In this document: positions 48,901 to 58,332 of the stretch, piece by piece
Position numbering within the stretch: position 1 is the stretch's first letter
Layout of the letters: every line of letters starts with the position of its first letter
Translations under genes and position numbers: made by a program
Origin: Helicobacter pylori
GTDB taxonomy: Bacteria; Campylobacterota; Campylobacteria; Campylobacterales; Helicobacteraceae
Assembly (NCBI RefSeq): GCF_001653455.1
Contig: NZ_CP011486.1
Span: 1,426,001 to 1,490,000, forward strand
Direction of reading: 5' to 3'
DNA: 64,000 nt
Notes under the pieces: model-generated
Told to the model about the DNA's origin: nothing
The model's input: only the letters and a program-made list of their open reading frames with translations
Database searches by the model: none

Positions 48901-49463
48901 TTTTAAACCAAGAAAGCCTGAATTACAGCTTTGAAAAATTAAAAGACGCTACCATAGGCGAATCCTACTATAAAGAAGTGCACGAGCGTAACCCCATGAT
49001 CTCCAAAAAGCCCTCTTATAACGAGCCAGAACAACGCCTTTATATCAATAGCAGCGCTTATTTTAAGGGGGTGAGTAAAGAAATTAATGATTACATGATA
49101 GGGGGGTATGGCGTTTTAGACAAATATTTAAAAAGCCATCAAAACGAGCCTTGCGACTTTGATCATGTAACTAACATCATTAAAGTCATCGCACGCACGA
49201 TTGAAATCCAAAAAACGCTGGGTATTTTAACGAGCGACCTACCCCATTTAGAAGGGAATAATCATAAAGCATTAACGCAAGAAATCTTGCAAAATCCACC
49301 CCCCCCCCCATTTAACGCCAATATCGCCCTTATCTTATCGCGCCAAGCCAAAGCCATCGGAGACTCTGACTTTGATGCCGCATTCATCAGTAGAAACGCA
49401 AGCGATAACAACATCTACCGCAGAGGTGGGGGATCGGTTTTCCCCTTATTCTGTATTATCTAA
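45978..49463 (+). CDS. Type IIG restriction-modification enzyme, phase-variable
   Basis: Single-chain nuclease, methyltransferase and specificity protein, 1161 aa. N-terminal nuclease: QPDFRVS then YIENKRVG (PD-x15-ExK, residues about 53-72). Methyltransferase motif I DFATGTGTFLLEAF (about residue 360) and motif IV ITGNPPYSGAS (about residue 480), gamma order. A C14 tract encodes a Pro run near residue 830, just before the recognition region (NVVLNTPRQ to VNYPLYQF). The usual C-terminal part ends about IARTIEIQKTL. After that a C11 tract leads to an extra recognition-like segment (NIALILSRQ to GGGSVFPLF). Both tracts are in frame here, so the enzyme is ON. Confidence 0.88.
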   Translation: MLKKYLEGIKNITPKENELMHRRPLEDLLISLKDNFNKEFKIEHEPNRDKQGGQPDFRVSYQGLNIGYIENKRVGTNLSQLLKSDQIIKYLELNPNLMLTDYLNFVWVGKDEEDKPLIKKEISIASLDEPSKPLKPTPQTERDLIEFFRGFFNYEAAPIANAKDFATHLSAPTKHLKNALIQYQEKPQVSSIFNNFKEYLYEELSFEDFSDAFAQTLTYSLFLAKLNHPFEKINWDNVRSSIPKNFAVIREMADFLKRLDGIREIQWLLDEILILINHVDMGSIIKDLNDDKDPYLHFYETFLSAYDPKLREKKGVYYTPDSVVKFIINALDSLLKTHFKDAPLGLKSALDNENIKLLDFATGTGTFLLEAFKKALEVRKTSDGGISTKEDKYQNLLKQFYGFEYLIAPYAIAHLNLSQAFKEEFKRPLKENDALKIVLTNTLIQPSEIAAYRGLNPIFEKELLSAQEIKKDEKILIITGNPPYSGASSNKGLFEWEVRATYGIEPKFQTIETKKNVKLTDEIQTLLKNIQAQKQGHEDDSKKALKTLKNLHSKYKLQKEKNPKWLLDDYVKFMRFAQNKIESLGHGLFGFISNNSFLDNPTFRGLRRSLLGCYDELYILNLHGGARKKELTPQNTKDENVFNIMQGVSINLFVKSPQATKPKIFYYDVYGERAEKYAFLAQNDLNSIEWLELTPREPFYLLIPQETLLIEEYEQGFSVQEMFQVGSTGICSQRDHVVFHKEKESLLKLLKDFSTLEPSELRRKYEIKKDGRDWRLEYAIKDVKANANNLEEYIVLCQYRPFDFYYTYYTGKSKSFIAYPRDEVFKHMLPPPPPTSSKTPNQTRKNVVLNTPRQSKMHGEWRYVMVHKELVDINLIASAGSMGVGVNYPLYQFNNPNYTENFTPEFRNFIDKHYNHAFEPLEVLGYIYALLYSPNYRKRYEDFLKADYPKILFTNNKDLFRALSLLGIELIGLHVLNQESLNYSFEKLKDATIGESYYKEVHERNPMISKKPSYNEPEQRLYINSSAYFKGVSKEINDYMIGGYGVLDKYLKSHQNEPCDFDHVTNIIKVIARTIEIQKTLGILTSDLPHLEGNNHKALTQEILQNPPPPPFNANIALILSRQAKAIGDSDFDAAFISRNASDNNIYRRGGGSVFPLFCII
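48465..48478 (+). repeat. Poly-C tract (C14) in type IIG gene
   Basis: Fourteen C in frame, encoding a Pro-rich linker before the target-recognition region. Gain or loss of one C would stop translation before recognition, switching off both nuclease targeting and methylation. Confidence 0.95.
49299..49309 (+). repeat. Poly-C tract (C11) near type IIG C-terminus
   Basis: Eleven C, also read as a Pro run, directly before a second recognition-like segment. Changes in length would alter or remove the last 50 or so residues without touching the catalytic domains. Confidence 0.95.
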
Positions 49464-49602
49464 TCTCGCTCTTATTTGCGATAGAGGCTCTAAAGTAAGC
49501 CCTATTTCTAATCTTTTTGTAACGAACATGCTTTGCGATTTGCATTTGAATGGATCAGGGAGTTATGCGTTTTTGTTGTTTAGGCTTAAAATGAGTGAAT
49601 GA
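49456..49602 (+). pseudogene. Remnant of a third type IIG recognition segment
   Basis: Out of frame with the type IIG gene, the sequence reads SNLALICDRGSK, then NLFVTNMLCD, and ends GSYAFLLFRLKMSE before a TGA. The pattern (N-L-A-L, R-x-S, V-x-N, C-D, then a degraded F-P-L-Y) mirrors the two earlier segments at about 48507-48658 and 49311-49455. It has no start signals. It is best seen as a leftover recognition cassette rather than a gene. Confidence 0.55.
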
Positions 49603-49704
49603 GTGGGCATATTATCTAAATTTTAGATAGAATAAACGCAAAAAATTGAATAAAACCTTAAAGGTGATTCTTTCTAATCTCAAAAATGGGTGGTGTTATT
49701 AAAG

Positions 49705-51084
49705 ATGACAAAACGACTTTTTAAAGGGTTGTTAGCGGTTTCTCTTGCTGTGAGTTTGCATGCTGGTGAAGTTAAGGAAAAAAAGCCGGCCAAACCGACT
49801 AAAGAAGATCCGCAAGAATTAGCGGCTAAAAGGGTGGAGGCGTTCAATCGTTTCACGAATGTGGTTACAGAAATTGAAAAAAAATATGTGGATAAAATCA
49901 GCATTTCTGAGATCATGACTAAAGCGATTGAAGGCTTGCTTTCTAATTTGGACGCGCATTCAGCGTATTTGAATGAAAAGAAGTTTAAGGAATTTCAAGC
50001 CCAAACCGAGGGCGAATTTGGGGGGCTTGGGATCACGGTGGGCATGCGCGATGGGGTTTTGACCGTTATTGCCCCTTTAGAAGGCACTCCCGCTTACAAG
50101 GCTGGGGTTAAATCAGGCGATAATATTTTAAAAATCAACAACGAAAGCACGCTAAGCATGAGCATTGATGATGCAATCAACCTCATGCGCGGCAAGCCAA
50201 AAACTCCTATCCAAATCACCATTGTAAGAAAAAACGAGCCAAAACCTTTGGTGTTTAATATCGTTAGAGACATTATTAAAATCCCGTCTGTTTATGTGAA
50301 AAAGATTGAAAAAACCCCCTATTTGTATGTGAGAGTCAATTCTTTTGATAAAAATGTTACCAAATCGGTTTTAGACGGCTTGAAAGCTAACCCTAAGGTT
50401 AAGGGGATTGTGTTGGATTTAAGGGGCAATCCTGGAGGCTTACTCAACCAAGCGGTAGGCTTGTCTAACCTCTTCATTAAAGAGGGGGTTTTAGTTTCTC
50501 AAAGAGGCAAGAATAAAGAAGAAAATTTAGAATACAAAGCCAATGGCAGAGCCCCTTATACCAATTTGCCTATAGCGGTGTTAGTCAATGGCGGTTCAGC
50601 GAGTGCGAGCGAGATTGTCGCAGGGGCGTTGCAAGATCACAAACGGGCCGTGATTATCGGTGAAAAAACCTTTGGTAAGGGAAGCGTGCAAATGCTGCTC
50701 CCTGTCAATAAAGATGAAGCCATTAAAATCACGACCGCGCGTTACTATTTACCCAGTGGGCGCACCATTCAAGCTAAAGGCATCACGCCTGATATTGTGA
50801 TTTATCCGGGTAAAGCCCCAGAAAATGAAAACAAATTCAGTCTGAAAGAAGCGGATTTGAAACACCATTTAGAGCAAGAGCTTAAAAAACTTGATGATAC
50901 CAATAAAGATTCTACCTCTAAAAATACGGATAAAAACAAAAAAAGCGAAAAAAGCGAAGAAGAAAAAGAGGTTACTCCTAAAATGATCAACGATGACATT
51001 CAGTTGAAAACCGCTATTGACAGCTTGAAAACCTGGTCTATCGTTGATGAAAAAATGGATGAAAAAGCGCTTAAGAAGAAATAA
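49705..51084 (+). CDS. ctp: Carboxy-terminal processing protease
   Basis: Periplasmic S41 Ser-Lys protease. Signal peptide (LFKGLLAVSLAVSLHAG), PDZ domain (GEFGGLGITVGMRDG), then catalytic Ser in NGGSASASEIVAG and Lys in EKTFGKGSVQM. A low-complexity Lys/Ser/Asp/Glu tail (about residues 390-425) is strain-variable in character. I chose ATG at 49705 so that the product begins MTKRLFK at the signal peptide; a GTG at 49690 has no ribosome site. 459 aa. It heads a run with the next three genes. Confidence 0.93.
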   Translation: MTKRLFKGLLAVSLAVSLHAGEVKEKKPAKPTKEDPQELAAKRVEAFNRFTNVVTEIEKKYVDKISISEIMTKAIEGLLSNLDAHSAYLNEKKFKEFQAQTEGEFGGLGITVGMRDGVLTVIAPLEGTPAYKAGVKSGDNILKINNESTLSMSIDDAINLMRGKPKTPIQITIVRKNEPKPLVFNIVRDIIKIPSVYVKKIEKTPYLYVRVNSFDKNVTKSVLDGLKANPKVKGIVLDLRGNPGGLLNQAVGLSNLFIKEGVLVSQRGKNKEENLEYKANGRAPYTNLPIAVLVNGGSASASEIVAGALQDHKRAVIIGEKTFGKGSVQMLLPVNKDEAIKITTARYYLPSGRTIQAKGITPDIVIYPGKAPENENKFSLKEADLKHHLEQELKKLDDTNKDSTSKNTDKNKKSEKSEEEKEVTPKMINDDIQLKTAIDSLKTWSIVDEKMDEKALKKK

Positions 51085-51090
51085 AAACTC

Positions 51091-52257
51091 ATGGGGTTTT
51101 TATTTGAAAAATCATTAATGGGTTTTTGTATCCATTCAATCAAAATCATTAGCTTGATTTTAAGCCTTCTAGCCACCTTTTTGGCGGCTGATGATGCCAA
51201 TCAAAATGCAAACAAGCCAGAAGAAATCAAGGCTAAAGTGGCTTATGTGAAAATCCCCCAATTAGAAGATTTAGAAAACAACCCGGTTTATATCGGTCAA
51301 ACCATAGGCGTAACTTACGATTTATTGTTGTTTGATGCAGAGTTTTTGGAAGCCAAAATCAAAGACGGGTTGGATAAAACCCAAATTGAGCTTTTAAATA
51401 AAATGCCTAAATGGAAAAAGGTGGAACAAGAGCTTTTTAGAGCGACTTATTATTACAAGATTAAGGGCGTAAAAGCGAGCATTCCGCCTTTAGAAGTGAG
51501 CGCGTTTTCCAATAAAGACAAATACATAGATCATTCCATAGCCCCAAAGGTTACTTTGCAAGTAACGGATTTATCCCAAAACCCTCGTTATGCAAAAATC
51601 ATGGCGAAAGATTTGCAAGTCTTGCAATACAAAACCAAAGATTATGACGATAAAAACAATATTTTGGTGATGGAATTAGCGTTCAAAGAAGCCACTTGGG
51701 AAGATTTTCACATTAAAGAAGCGATCAAACAGGGGTTTGATAACGCCTCTTTGAATCAAATCAAGGCTAAAGAAGGCAGCGTTTTTTATTATTGCGTGTT
51801 GCCTAAAACCCTTCAAAGCCTTTCTTTTGATTATTTTTCGCTTTCTAACAGGCAGTTTAAGACTTTGTCTTTTTCTGTCATTCCCACTCAAGACACTACC
51901 GGTATTCAAAGCGATCTCGTCCCTAAAAACAATTTTTTAGTCTTTTCTAATGTGGCATTGCTCGCTTTATGCGTGTTTTTCTTGGTGTTGTTTTTTATTT
52001 TTGGGCGCAAACTCATTTTTTTAGGGCTTGGGGTTTTGTGCTTGGGGTTTGTTTTGTATCATCTTTTATTTGCACAAAAATCAGCCGTTTTGCTCGCTCA
52101 CAAAAAGATCCGCATTTTGCCCACGCAAAATTCCACCATTTTAGGGCTTTCTAAAAATGAAATGCCCATTAAAATCTTAGGCTCGCATGATGATTATTAT
52201 AAAATTCTAACACCGCATGAACAAATAGGATGGGTCAAAAAAGATGAAATCAAATAA
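51091..52257 (+). CDS. Membrane protein with BatD-like and C-terminal SH3 domains
   Basis: 388 aa. N-terminal signal or anchor ([20 protein letters not shown]), a large periplasmic beta region resembling BatD/oxygen-tolerance proteins ([17 protein letters not shown]), then two membrane segments (about residues 282-330). The end is a bacterial SH3-like domain ([13 protein letters not shown] to [10 protein letters not shown]). The family match is by pattern only. Probably linked to envelope integrity. It overlaps plsC by 14 nt. Confidence 0.75.
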   Translation: MGFLFEKSLMGFCIHSIKIISLILSLLATFLAADDANQNANKPEEIKAKVAYVKIPQLEDLENNPVYIGQTIGVTYDLLLFDAEFLEAKIKDGLDKTQIELLNKMPKWKKVEQELFRATYYYKIKGVKASIPPLEVSAFSNKDKYIDHSIAPKVTLQVTDLSQNPRYAKIMAKDLQVLQYKTKDYDDKNNILVMELAFKEATWEDFHIKEAIKQGFDNASLNQIKAKEGSVFYYCVLPKTLQSLSFDYFSLSNRQFKTLSFSVIPTQDTTGIQSDLVPKNNFLVFSNVALLALCVFFLVLFFIFGRKLIFLGLGVLCLGFVLYHLLFAQKSAVLLAHKKIRILPTQNSTILGLSKNEMPIKILGSHDDYYKILTPHEQIGWVKKDEIK

Positions 52258-52957
52258 AAAGTCCAATCGTTTGAGAGCGATTTATAGGGCTTTAGTGATC
52301 GCTATAGGGCTAGCTGTTATCATTGTTTTCAATTATTTTAATCGTAAGAATAATAACGCGCGCTCCAGCCGTAAAACTTGCGCATGTTTTTTCCCTCTCA
52401 CAGGGGTTACTTTAGAAAAAATAGGCGCTTTTGATACGGACGCTAAACTCATTGTTTTAAACCACCAAAGCCTGTTAGACATTATTTATTTAGAAGCCTA
52501 CCACCCTAGCAATATTTGTTGGATCGCTAAAAAAGAGCTGGGTGAAATCCCCTTTTATGGGCATGCTTTAACGGATACCGGAATGATTTTAATTGACAGA
52601 GAAGATAAAAAGGGGATCGTGAGCCTTTTAAAAGCGTGTCAAGAAAAACTAAACCAAAACCGCCCGTTAGTGATTTTTCCTGAAGGCACTAGGGGAAAAG
52701 GAGGAGAAAAATTCCTCCCTTTCAAGCAAGGGGCTAAAATCATCGCTGAAAAATTCCAGCTCAAAATCCAGCCGATGGTGTTAATCAATTCCATTAAAAT
52801 CTTTAATTCCAAGCCCCTAGAAGCCTATAAGGCCCGCACCCGTTTGGTCATGCTAGAGGGTTATACGCCTGATTTTAACTCGCCCACCTGGTATGAAGAA
52901 TTAGAAGAACGCATGCAAAAAGAGTATTTGAAGCACTACCATGAATTAAACGCATGA
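52244..52957 (+). CDS. plsC: 1-acylglycerol-3-phosphate acyltransferase PlsC
   Basis: Makes phosphatidic acid. N-terminal membrane segment ([17 protein letters not shown]). Catalytic HX4D in [10 protein letters not shown], and acceptor-binding [10 protein letters not shown]. 237 aa. Overlaps the previous gene at the start and ung by 4 nt at the end (ATGA). Confidence 0.95.
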   Translation: MKSNKKSNRLRAIYRALVIAIGLAVIIVFNYFNRKNNNARSSRKTCACFFPLTGVTLEKIGAFDTDAKLIVLNHQSLLDIIYLEAYHPSNICWIAKKELGEIPFYGHALTDTGMILIDREDKKGIVSLLKACQEKLNQNRPLVIFPEGTRGKGGEKFLPFKQGAKIIAEKFQLKIQPMVLINSIKIFNSKPLEAYKARTRLVMLEGYTPDFNSPTWYEELEERMQKEYLKHYHELNA

Positions 52958-53655
52958 AGCTTTTTGATTACGCTCCTTTAAGCCTAGCTTGGCGGGAGTT
53001 TTTGCAAAGCGAATTGAAAAAGCCTTATTTCTTAGAAATAGAAAAACGCTACCTAGAAGCCCTAAAAAGCCCTAAAACCATTTTCCCTAAAAGCTCGCAT
53101 TTGTTTCATGCATTCAATCTAACGCCCCCTTATGCGGTGAAAATCATTCTTTTAGGGCAAGATCCCTACCATTCCACTTACCTAGAAAACAATCAAGAAT
53201 TGCCTGTGGCGATGGGGTTGAGTTTTAGCGTGGGAAAAAACGCCCCCATCCCTCCAAGTTTAAGGAATATTTTTAAAGAATTGCATGCGAATTTAGGCGT
53301 GCCTGTGCCTTGTTGTGGGGATTTGAGTGCATGGGCTAAAAGGGGCATGCTGTTATTGAACGCCATTTTAAGCGTGGAAAAAAATCAAGCCGCTTCGCAC
53401 CAATATATTGGCTGGGAAAATTTTAGCGATAGGGTATTAGCGCGTCTTTTTGAAACGACTTCCCCTTTAATCGTGGTGTTATTAGGGAAAGTCGCCCAAA
53501 AAAAGATCGCGCTAATCCCTAAAAATAAACACACCATCATCACAGCCCCCCACCCAAGCCCACTGGCTAGAGGGTTTTTAGGGAGTGGGGTTTTTACAAA
53601 CATTCAAAAAGCTTATAGAGAAATTTATCGCAAGGATTTTGATTTTAGTTTGTGA
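52954..53655 (+). CDS. ung: Uracil-DNA glycosylase
   Basis: Family 1 uracil excision enzyme. Catalytic Asp is D70 in LLGQDPYHS; the leucine loop is HPSPLARGF. 233 aa. The last gene of the ctp-plsC-ung run; its role is base excision repair. Confidence 0.97.
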   Translation: MKLFDYAPLSLAWREFLQSELKKPYFLEIEKRYLEALKSPKTIFPKSSHLFHAFNLTPPYAVKIILLGQDPYHSTYLENNQELPVAMGLSFSVGKNAPIPPSLRNIFKELHANLGVPVPCCGDLSAWAKRGMLLLNAILSVEKNQAASHQYIGWENFSDRVLARLFETTSPLIVVLLGKVAQKKIALIPKNKHTIITAPHPSPLARGFLGSGVFTNIQKAYREIYRKDFDFSL

Positions 53656-53709
53656 TTAATGTTTAGGATAGAACCCCTTAAGAATGTTTTTATTTAAGAG
53701 CATTTGTGA

Positions 53710-53715
53710 TAAAAT
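53710..53715 (+). promoter_or_regulatory. -10 box of gapA-pgk operon
   Basis: TAAAAT lies 25 nt before the gapA ATG. A ribosome site AAGGGA (53731-53736) follows. It separates the glycolysis genes from the upstream ung. Confidence 0.55.
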
Positions 53716-53731
53716 ACCAATTTTTAAATAA

Positions 53732-54733
<1,002 letters not shown>

Positions 54734-54748
54734 AAGAAAGGATTTTTC

Positions 54749-55957
54749 ATGTTAGCTAAAATGTCGTTTATGCAAAACGTTAAAAACATTCAAGAAGTGG
54801 ATGTCAATCATAAAAAAGTGCTTATTAGAGTGGATTTTAATGTGCCTTTAGATGAAAATTTGAATATTACTGATGACACGCGCATTAGAGAGAGCTTGCC
54901 TACCATTCAATATTGCATTGACAATAAGGCTAAGGATATTATTTTAGTGAGCCACTTGGGCCGCCCTAAAGGGGTTGAAGAAAAATTGAGCTTAAAGCCC
55001 TTTTTAAAACGCCTTGAAAGACTCTTAAATCATGAAGTGATTTTTTCTCAAAATATTGCGCAACTCAAACAAGCTTTAAACGAAAACGCGCCCACAAGGA
55101 TCTTTCTTTTAGAAAATATCCGCTTTTTAAAAGGCGAAGAAGAAAATGATGAAAACCTGGCTAAAGATTTAGCGAGCTTGTGCGATGTGTTTGTGAATGA
55201 CGCTTTTGGCACGAGCCACAGAAAGCATGCCAGCACTTACGGCACGGCACAATTCGCCCCTATCAAAGTGAGCGGGTTTTTACTCAAAAAAGAAATTGAT
55301 TCGTTTTATCAAGCGTTCAACCACCCTTTACGCCCTTTATTGTTGATTGTAGGGGGGGCTAAGGTCAGCTCCAAACTCACCTTATTGAAAAACATTTTAG
55401 ATCTCATTGACAAGCTCATTATTGCCGGAGCGATGAGCAACACTTTCCTAAAAGCTTTAGGCTATGATGTGCAAGATTCTTCTGTAGAAGACGCTTTATT
55501 AAAGGACGCCCTAGAATTATTACAAAGCGCAAAAGAAAAAAAAGTCAAAGTCTATTTGCCCATAGACGCCGTAACCACTGATGATATTCTTAACCCCAAA
55601 CACATTAAAATTTCGCCCGTTCAAGACATTGAGCCTAAACACAAGATCGCTGATATAGGGCCTGCGAGCATGAAATTATTTTCTGAAGTCATAGAGAGTG
55701 CGCCCACCATTTTATGGAATGGCCCCTTAGGCGTGCATGAAAAACAAGAATTTGCTAGAGGCACGACCTTTTTAGCCCACAAAATCGCTGACACCTACGC
55801 TTTTTCGCTCGTGGGTGGGGGCGATACCATTGATGCAATCAATCGCGCGGGCGAAAAGGACAACATGAGCTTTATTTCTACCGGTGGGGGGGCGAGTTTG
55901 GAATTGTTAGAGGGCAAAATTTTACCTTGTTTTGAGGTTTTGGATAAACGCCATTAA
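54749..55957 (+). CDS. pgk: Phosphoglycerate kinase
   Basis: Transfers phosphate between 1,3-bisphosphoglycerate and ADP. Substrate-binding RVDFNVPLDE and SHLGRPKG, hinge region and nucleotide site GGGDTIDAI and STGGGASLELL are intact. 402 aa. The start ATG at 54749 has AAAGGA upstream; the internal ATGs at codons 5 and 8 are less well placed. Confidence 0.97.
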   Translation: MLAKMSFMQNVKNIQEVDVNHKKVLIRVDFNVPLDENLNITDDTRIRESLPTIQYCIDNKAKDIILVSHLGRPKGVEEKLSLKPFLKRLERLLNHEVIFSQNIAQLKQALNENAPTRIFLLENIRFLKGEEENDENLAKDLASLCDVFVNDAFGTSHRKHASTYGTAQFAPIKVSGFLLKKEIDSFYQAFNHPLRPLLLIVGGAKVSSKLTLLKNILDLIDKLIIAGAMSNTFLKALGYDVQDSSVEDALLKDALELLQSAKEKKVKVYLPIDAVTTDDILNPKHIKISPVQDIEPKHKIADIGPASMKLFSEVIESAPTILWNGPLGVHEKQEFARGTTFLAHKIADTYAFSLVGGGDTIDAINRAGEKDNMSFISTGGGASLELLEGKILPCFEVLDKRH

Positions 55958-55972
55958 CTCTAAGGATCGCTT

Positions 55973-56929
55973 ATGGTGAATGTGTTTTTCAAACAGCAAA
56001 AATTTGTCATTAAAAAACGCTTTAATGATTTCAATGGTTTTGATATAGAAGAAAATGAGGTTTTGTGGTTTGAATTAATCAACCCCACGCCTAATGAATT
56101 AGCCACTCTAAGCCAAGAATACGCTATCCACTACAACACGGATCATTCCCAAAGAGTCTCATCAGTAACTAAATATTGGGAAGACAGCTCCAGCGTTACG
56201 ATCAACGCCTTTTTTACCAATCAAGATGAAAATGAGACTTTCCACACGGAAATGGCGACCTTTATCTTGTCTAACAACATTCTTTTCACGATCTATTATG
56301 GGACTTTAGAAATCTTTGATTCTATCCAAAAAAAGGTTTTGGCTAGCCCTAAAAAATTTGAAGACGGGTTTGACATTTTAACCAAAATCTTTGAAGTGTA
56401 TTTTGAAAAAGGCGTGGAATGTTTGGAGTGGATCAACAAACAAACGAGCTTGTTGCGTAAAAACATCATTTTCAAAGAAACTTCTACGCATGATGATATT
56501 TTAGTGCGTTTGTCCAATTTGCAAGAATTTAATGTGGCTTTAAGGGATTCTTTTTTTGACAAACGGCGCATTATCACCGCTTTATTAAGGAGCAATAAAG
56601 TGGATAGCGATACGAAAAATAACTTAAATATCATTTTAACCGACTTTAGCTCGTTAGTGGAGTCTACAACGGTCAACCTCAACTCGCTTGATAACATCCA
56701 AAACCTCTTCGCTTCTCAAGTCAATGTGGAACAAAATAAAATCATCAAGCTTTTCACTGTGGCGACCATGGCGATGATGCCCCCCACTTTGATCGGCACG
56801 ATTTATGGCATGAATTTTAAATTCATGCCAGAATTGGAGTGGCAATACGGGTATCTTTTCGCGCTGATTATCATGGCGATTTCTACGATTTTACCGGTGA
56901 TTTATTTCAAAAAGAAGGGCTGGTTATAA
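55973..56929 (+). CDS. corA: CorA-type magnesium transporter
   Basis: Pentameric Mg2+ channel. Long soluble N-terminal domain, then two C-terminal membrane segments with the family motif GMN (IYGMNFKFMPELEW) between them. 318 aa, the family norm. The short, basic C-terminus KKKGWL is typical. Lies between pgk and terC. Confidence 0.95.
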   Translation: MVNVFFKQQKFVIKKRFNDFNGFDIEENEVLWFELINPTPNELATLSQEYAIHYNTDHSQRVSSVTKYWEDSSSVTINAFFTNQDENETFHTEMATFILSNNILFTIYYGTLEIFDSIQKKVLASPKKFEDGFDILTKIFEVYFEKGVECLEWINKQTSLLRKNIIFKETSTHDDILVRLSNLQEFNVALRDSFFDKRRIITALLRSNKVDSDTKNNLNIILTDFSSLVESTTVNLNSLDNIQNLFASQVNVEQNKIIKLFTVATMAMMPPTLIGTIYGMNFKFMPELEWQYGYLFALIIMAISTILPVIYFKKKGWL

Positions 56930-56935
56930 CTCTTC

Positions 56936-57667
56936 ATGGAGTTTTTATCTTCACTCTTAGACGCTCTTTCTACAACGCATGGCATAGTCTCCTTGGCTAC
57001 GCTCACGCTTTTAGAGATCATTTTAGGGATTGACAACATCATTTTTATCACGGTGATGGTCTATAAACTCCCCAAACACCAGCAAAATAAGGCCATGATT
57101 TTAGGCTTGGGTTTAGCGATGCTCACGCGCATAGGGCTTTTGGGGGGTTTGTTTTTCATCAGCCATTTGCAAAAGCCTTTATTCACTATAGCGGGCATGA
57201 ATTTTTCATGGCGTGATGTGGTGCTGCTTGCAGGGGGGGCGTTTTTGGCTTTTAAGGCGTTAGTGGAATTAAAAGATCAGATTAGCCCTAAAGAAGAAAA
57301 GCACCAAAAAAAAGCGTTTGGCTTTTTCATCACTTTAATAGAAATCACATTTTTAGACATTGTCTTTTCTTTGGACTCCGTGATCACGGCTATTGGGATC
57401 GCTAAACACTTAGAAGTCATGGCGTTTGCTATCGTTTTGTCTGTAATCGTGATGATGTTTTTTTCCAAAATCGTTGGCGATTTTATTGAAAAGCACTATC
57501 GTGTCAAAACTTTAGCCTTTGTGTTTTTGCTCGTTGTGGGCGTGTTCTTGTTTTTAGAAGGCTTGCATTTGCATGTGGATAAAAATTATTTATATGCGGG
57601 TATTGGTTTTGCCTTGCTCATAGAATGCTTAAACATTTTCATAGAAAAGAAAATCAAAAAAAGCTAG
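56936..57667 (+). CDS. TerC-family membrane protein
   Basis: 243 aa with about seven membrane segments. Conserved acidic motifs in LLEIILGIDNIIFI and EITFLDIVFSLDSVITAIG. TerC proteins act in metal efflux or loading of metal onto exported enzymes; the substrate cannot be read from sequence. It begins 6 nt after corA and is followed by 665 bp with no gene. Confidence 0.9.
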   Translation: MEFLSSLLDALSTTHGIVSLATLTLLEIILGIDNIIFITVMVYKLPKHQQNKAMILGLGLAMLTRIGLLGGLFFISHLQKPLFTIAGMNFSWRDVVLLAGGAFLAFKALVELKDQISPKEEKHQKKAFGFFITLIEITFLDIVFSLDSVITAIGIAKHLEVMAFAIVLSVIVMMFFSKIVGDFIEKHYRVKTLAFVFLLVVGVFLFLEGLHLHVDKNYLYAGIGFALLIECLNIFIEKKIKKS

Positions 57668-58332
57668 GTTTTTTAAGATTGAATGAATTATTTATAAAAG
57701 GTTTTCGCGTTTTTTTAAGTGCGGGCAACTAAATTTTTAGCGAAATTCATAAGTAGGGGGGTATTTTGCGATATTCTAAAGTGCTTTAAAAATTATTGTT
57801 TGATTAAAATCAAGCTCTTTTATAACCAACGCTTAATAAAACAAAATCATAAACAAACGCCATAACCCACCAAACACAAACCTAATATTAGTAATAAAAG
57901 ACTAAAAAAAAACACAAAGAGCGAAAACATAGCCCTAAAAGTAGGGGAAGGCTAAGAGCTTTATAAGAATTAAAACCATTTAATGGGGTAGCCCCTACCA
58001 ACAGTCAGGGAAATAGTAACCCAAACCGCATCAAAGAATGGTAGCGCAAAAGAAAAAGACCAATCAAAAACTTGATTTTATAAGATAGATGGATTTAAGG
58101 GTTATTTTAATGGGTCTTTTGGAGCGTTTAGATAGCCTTTGATTTTAAACTATCTAAAAATTTTTTAAAAATAAGCCTTATTTGAATTTTAAAAATAGGG
58201 TTTTGGTTGCTTTAAGCTCATTTTTAATAGAGTAGGGGCAATAATCCCCCTTAAAACCCTAACTAAAATCTCCTAACCCATAAGATCGCCTTAAAAAACT
58301 ATCGCTTGCTGTTTGTGAGTGTTTTTAATACC
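57668..58332. other. Gene-free interval of 665 bp at a genome junction
   Basis: No convincing coding frame on either strand. It contains GGGGTAGCCCC (about 57984), AATCAAAAACTTGATT (about 58064), TTTAGATAG/CTATCTAAA with T6 (58127-58166), and an AGGGTTTT/AAAACCCT pairing (58197-58260). A plus-strand TATAAC lies near 57820. On the minus strand a short frame reads FDAVWVTISLTVGRGYP (about 57980-58035) without start or gene length, perhaps a degraded gene. Gene order changes here relative to what I remember of 26695, which suggests a rearrangement breakpoint. An uncharacterised RNA is possible. Confidence 0.6.
58127..58166 (+). terminator. Rho-independent-like terminator in the gene-free interval
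   Basis: TTTAGATAG (58127-58135) pairs with CTATCTAAA (58150-58158), followed by TTTTTT (58161-58166). It could end a transcript from terC or an unannotated RNA. Confidence 0.55.

Noticed and set aside
57960-58090. IS605/IS608-type element end or guide RNA in the gene-free interval
   Set aside because: The stems do not match the hairpin and target features I recall for these elements, and no transposase fragment is present.
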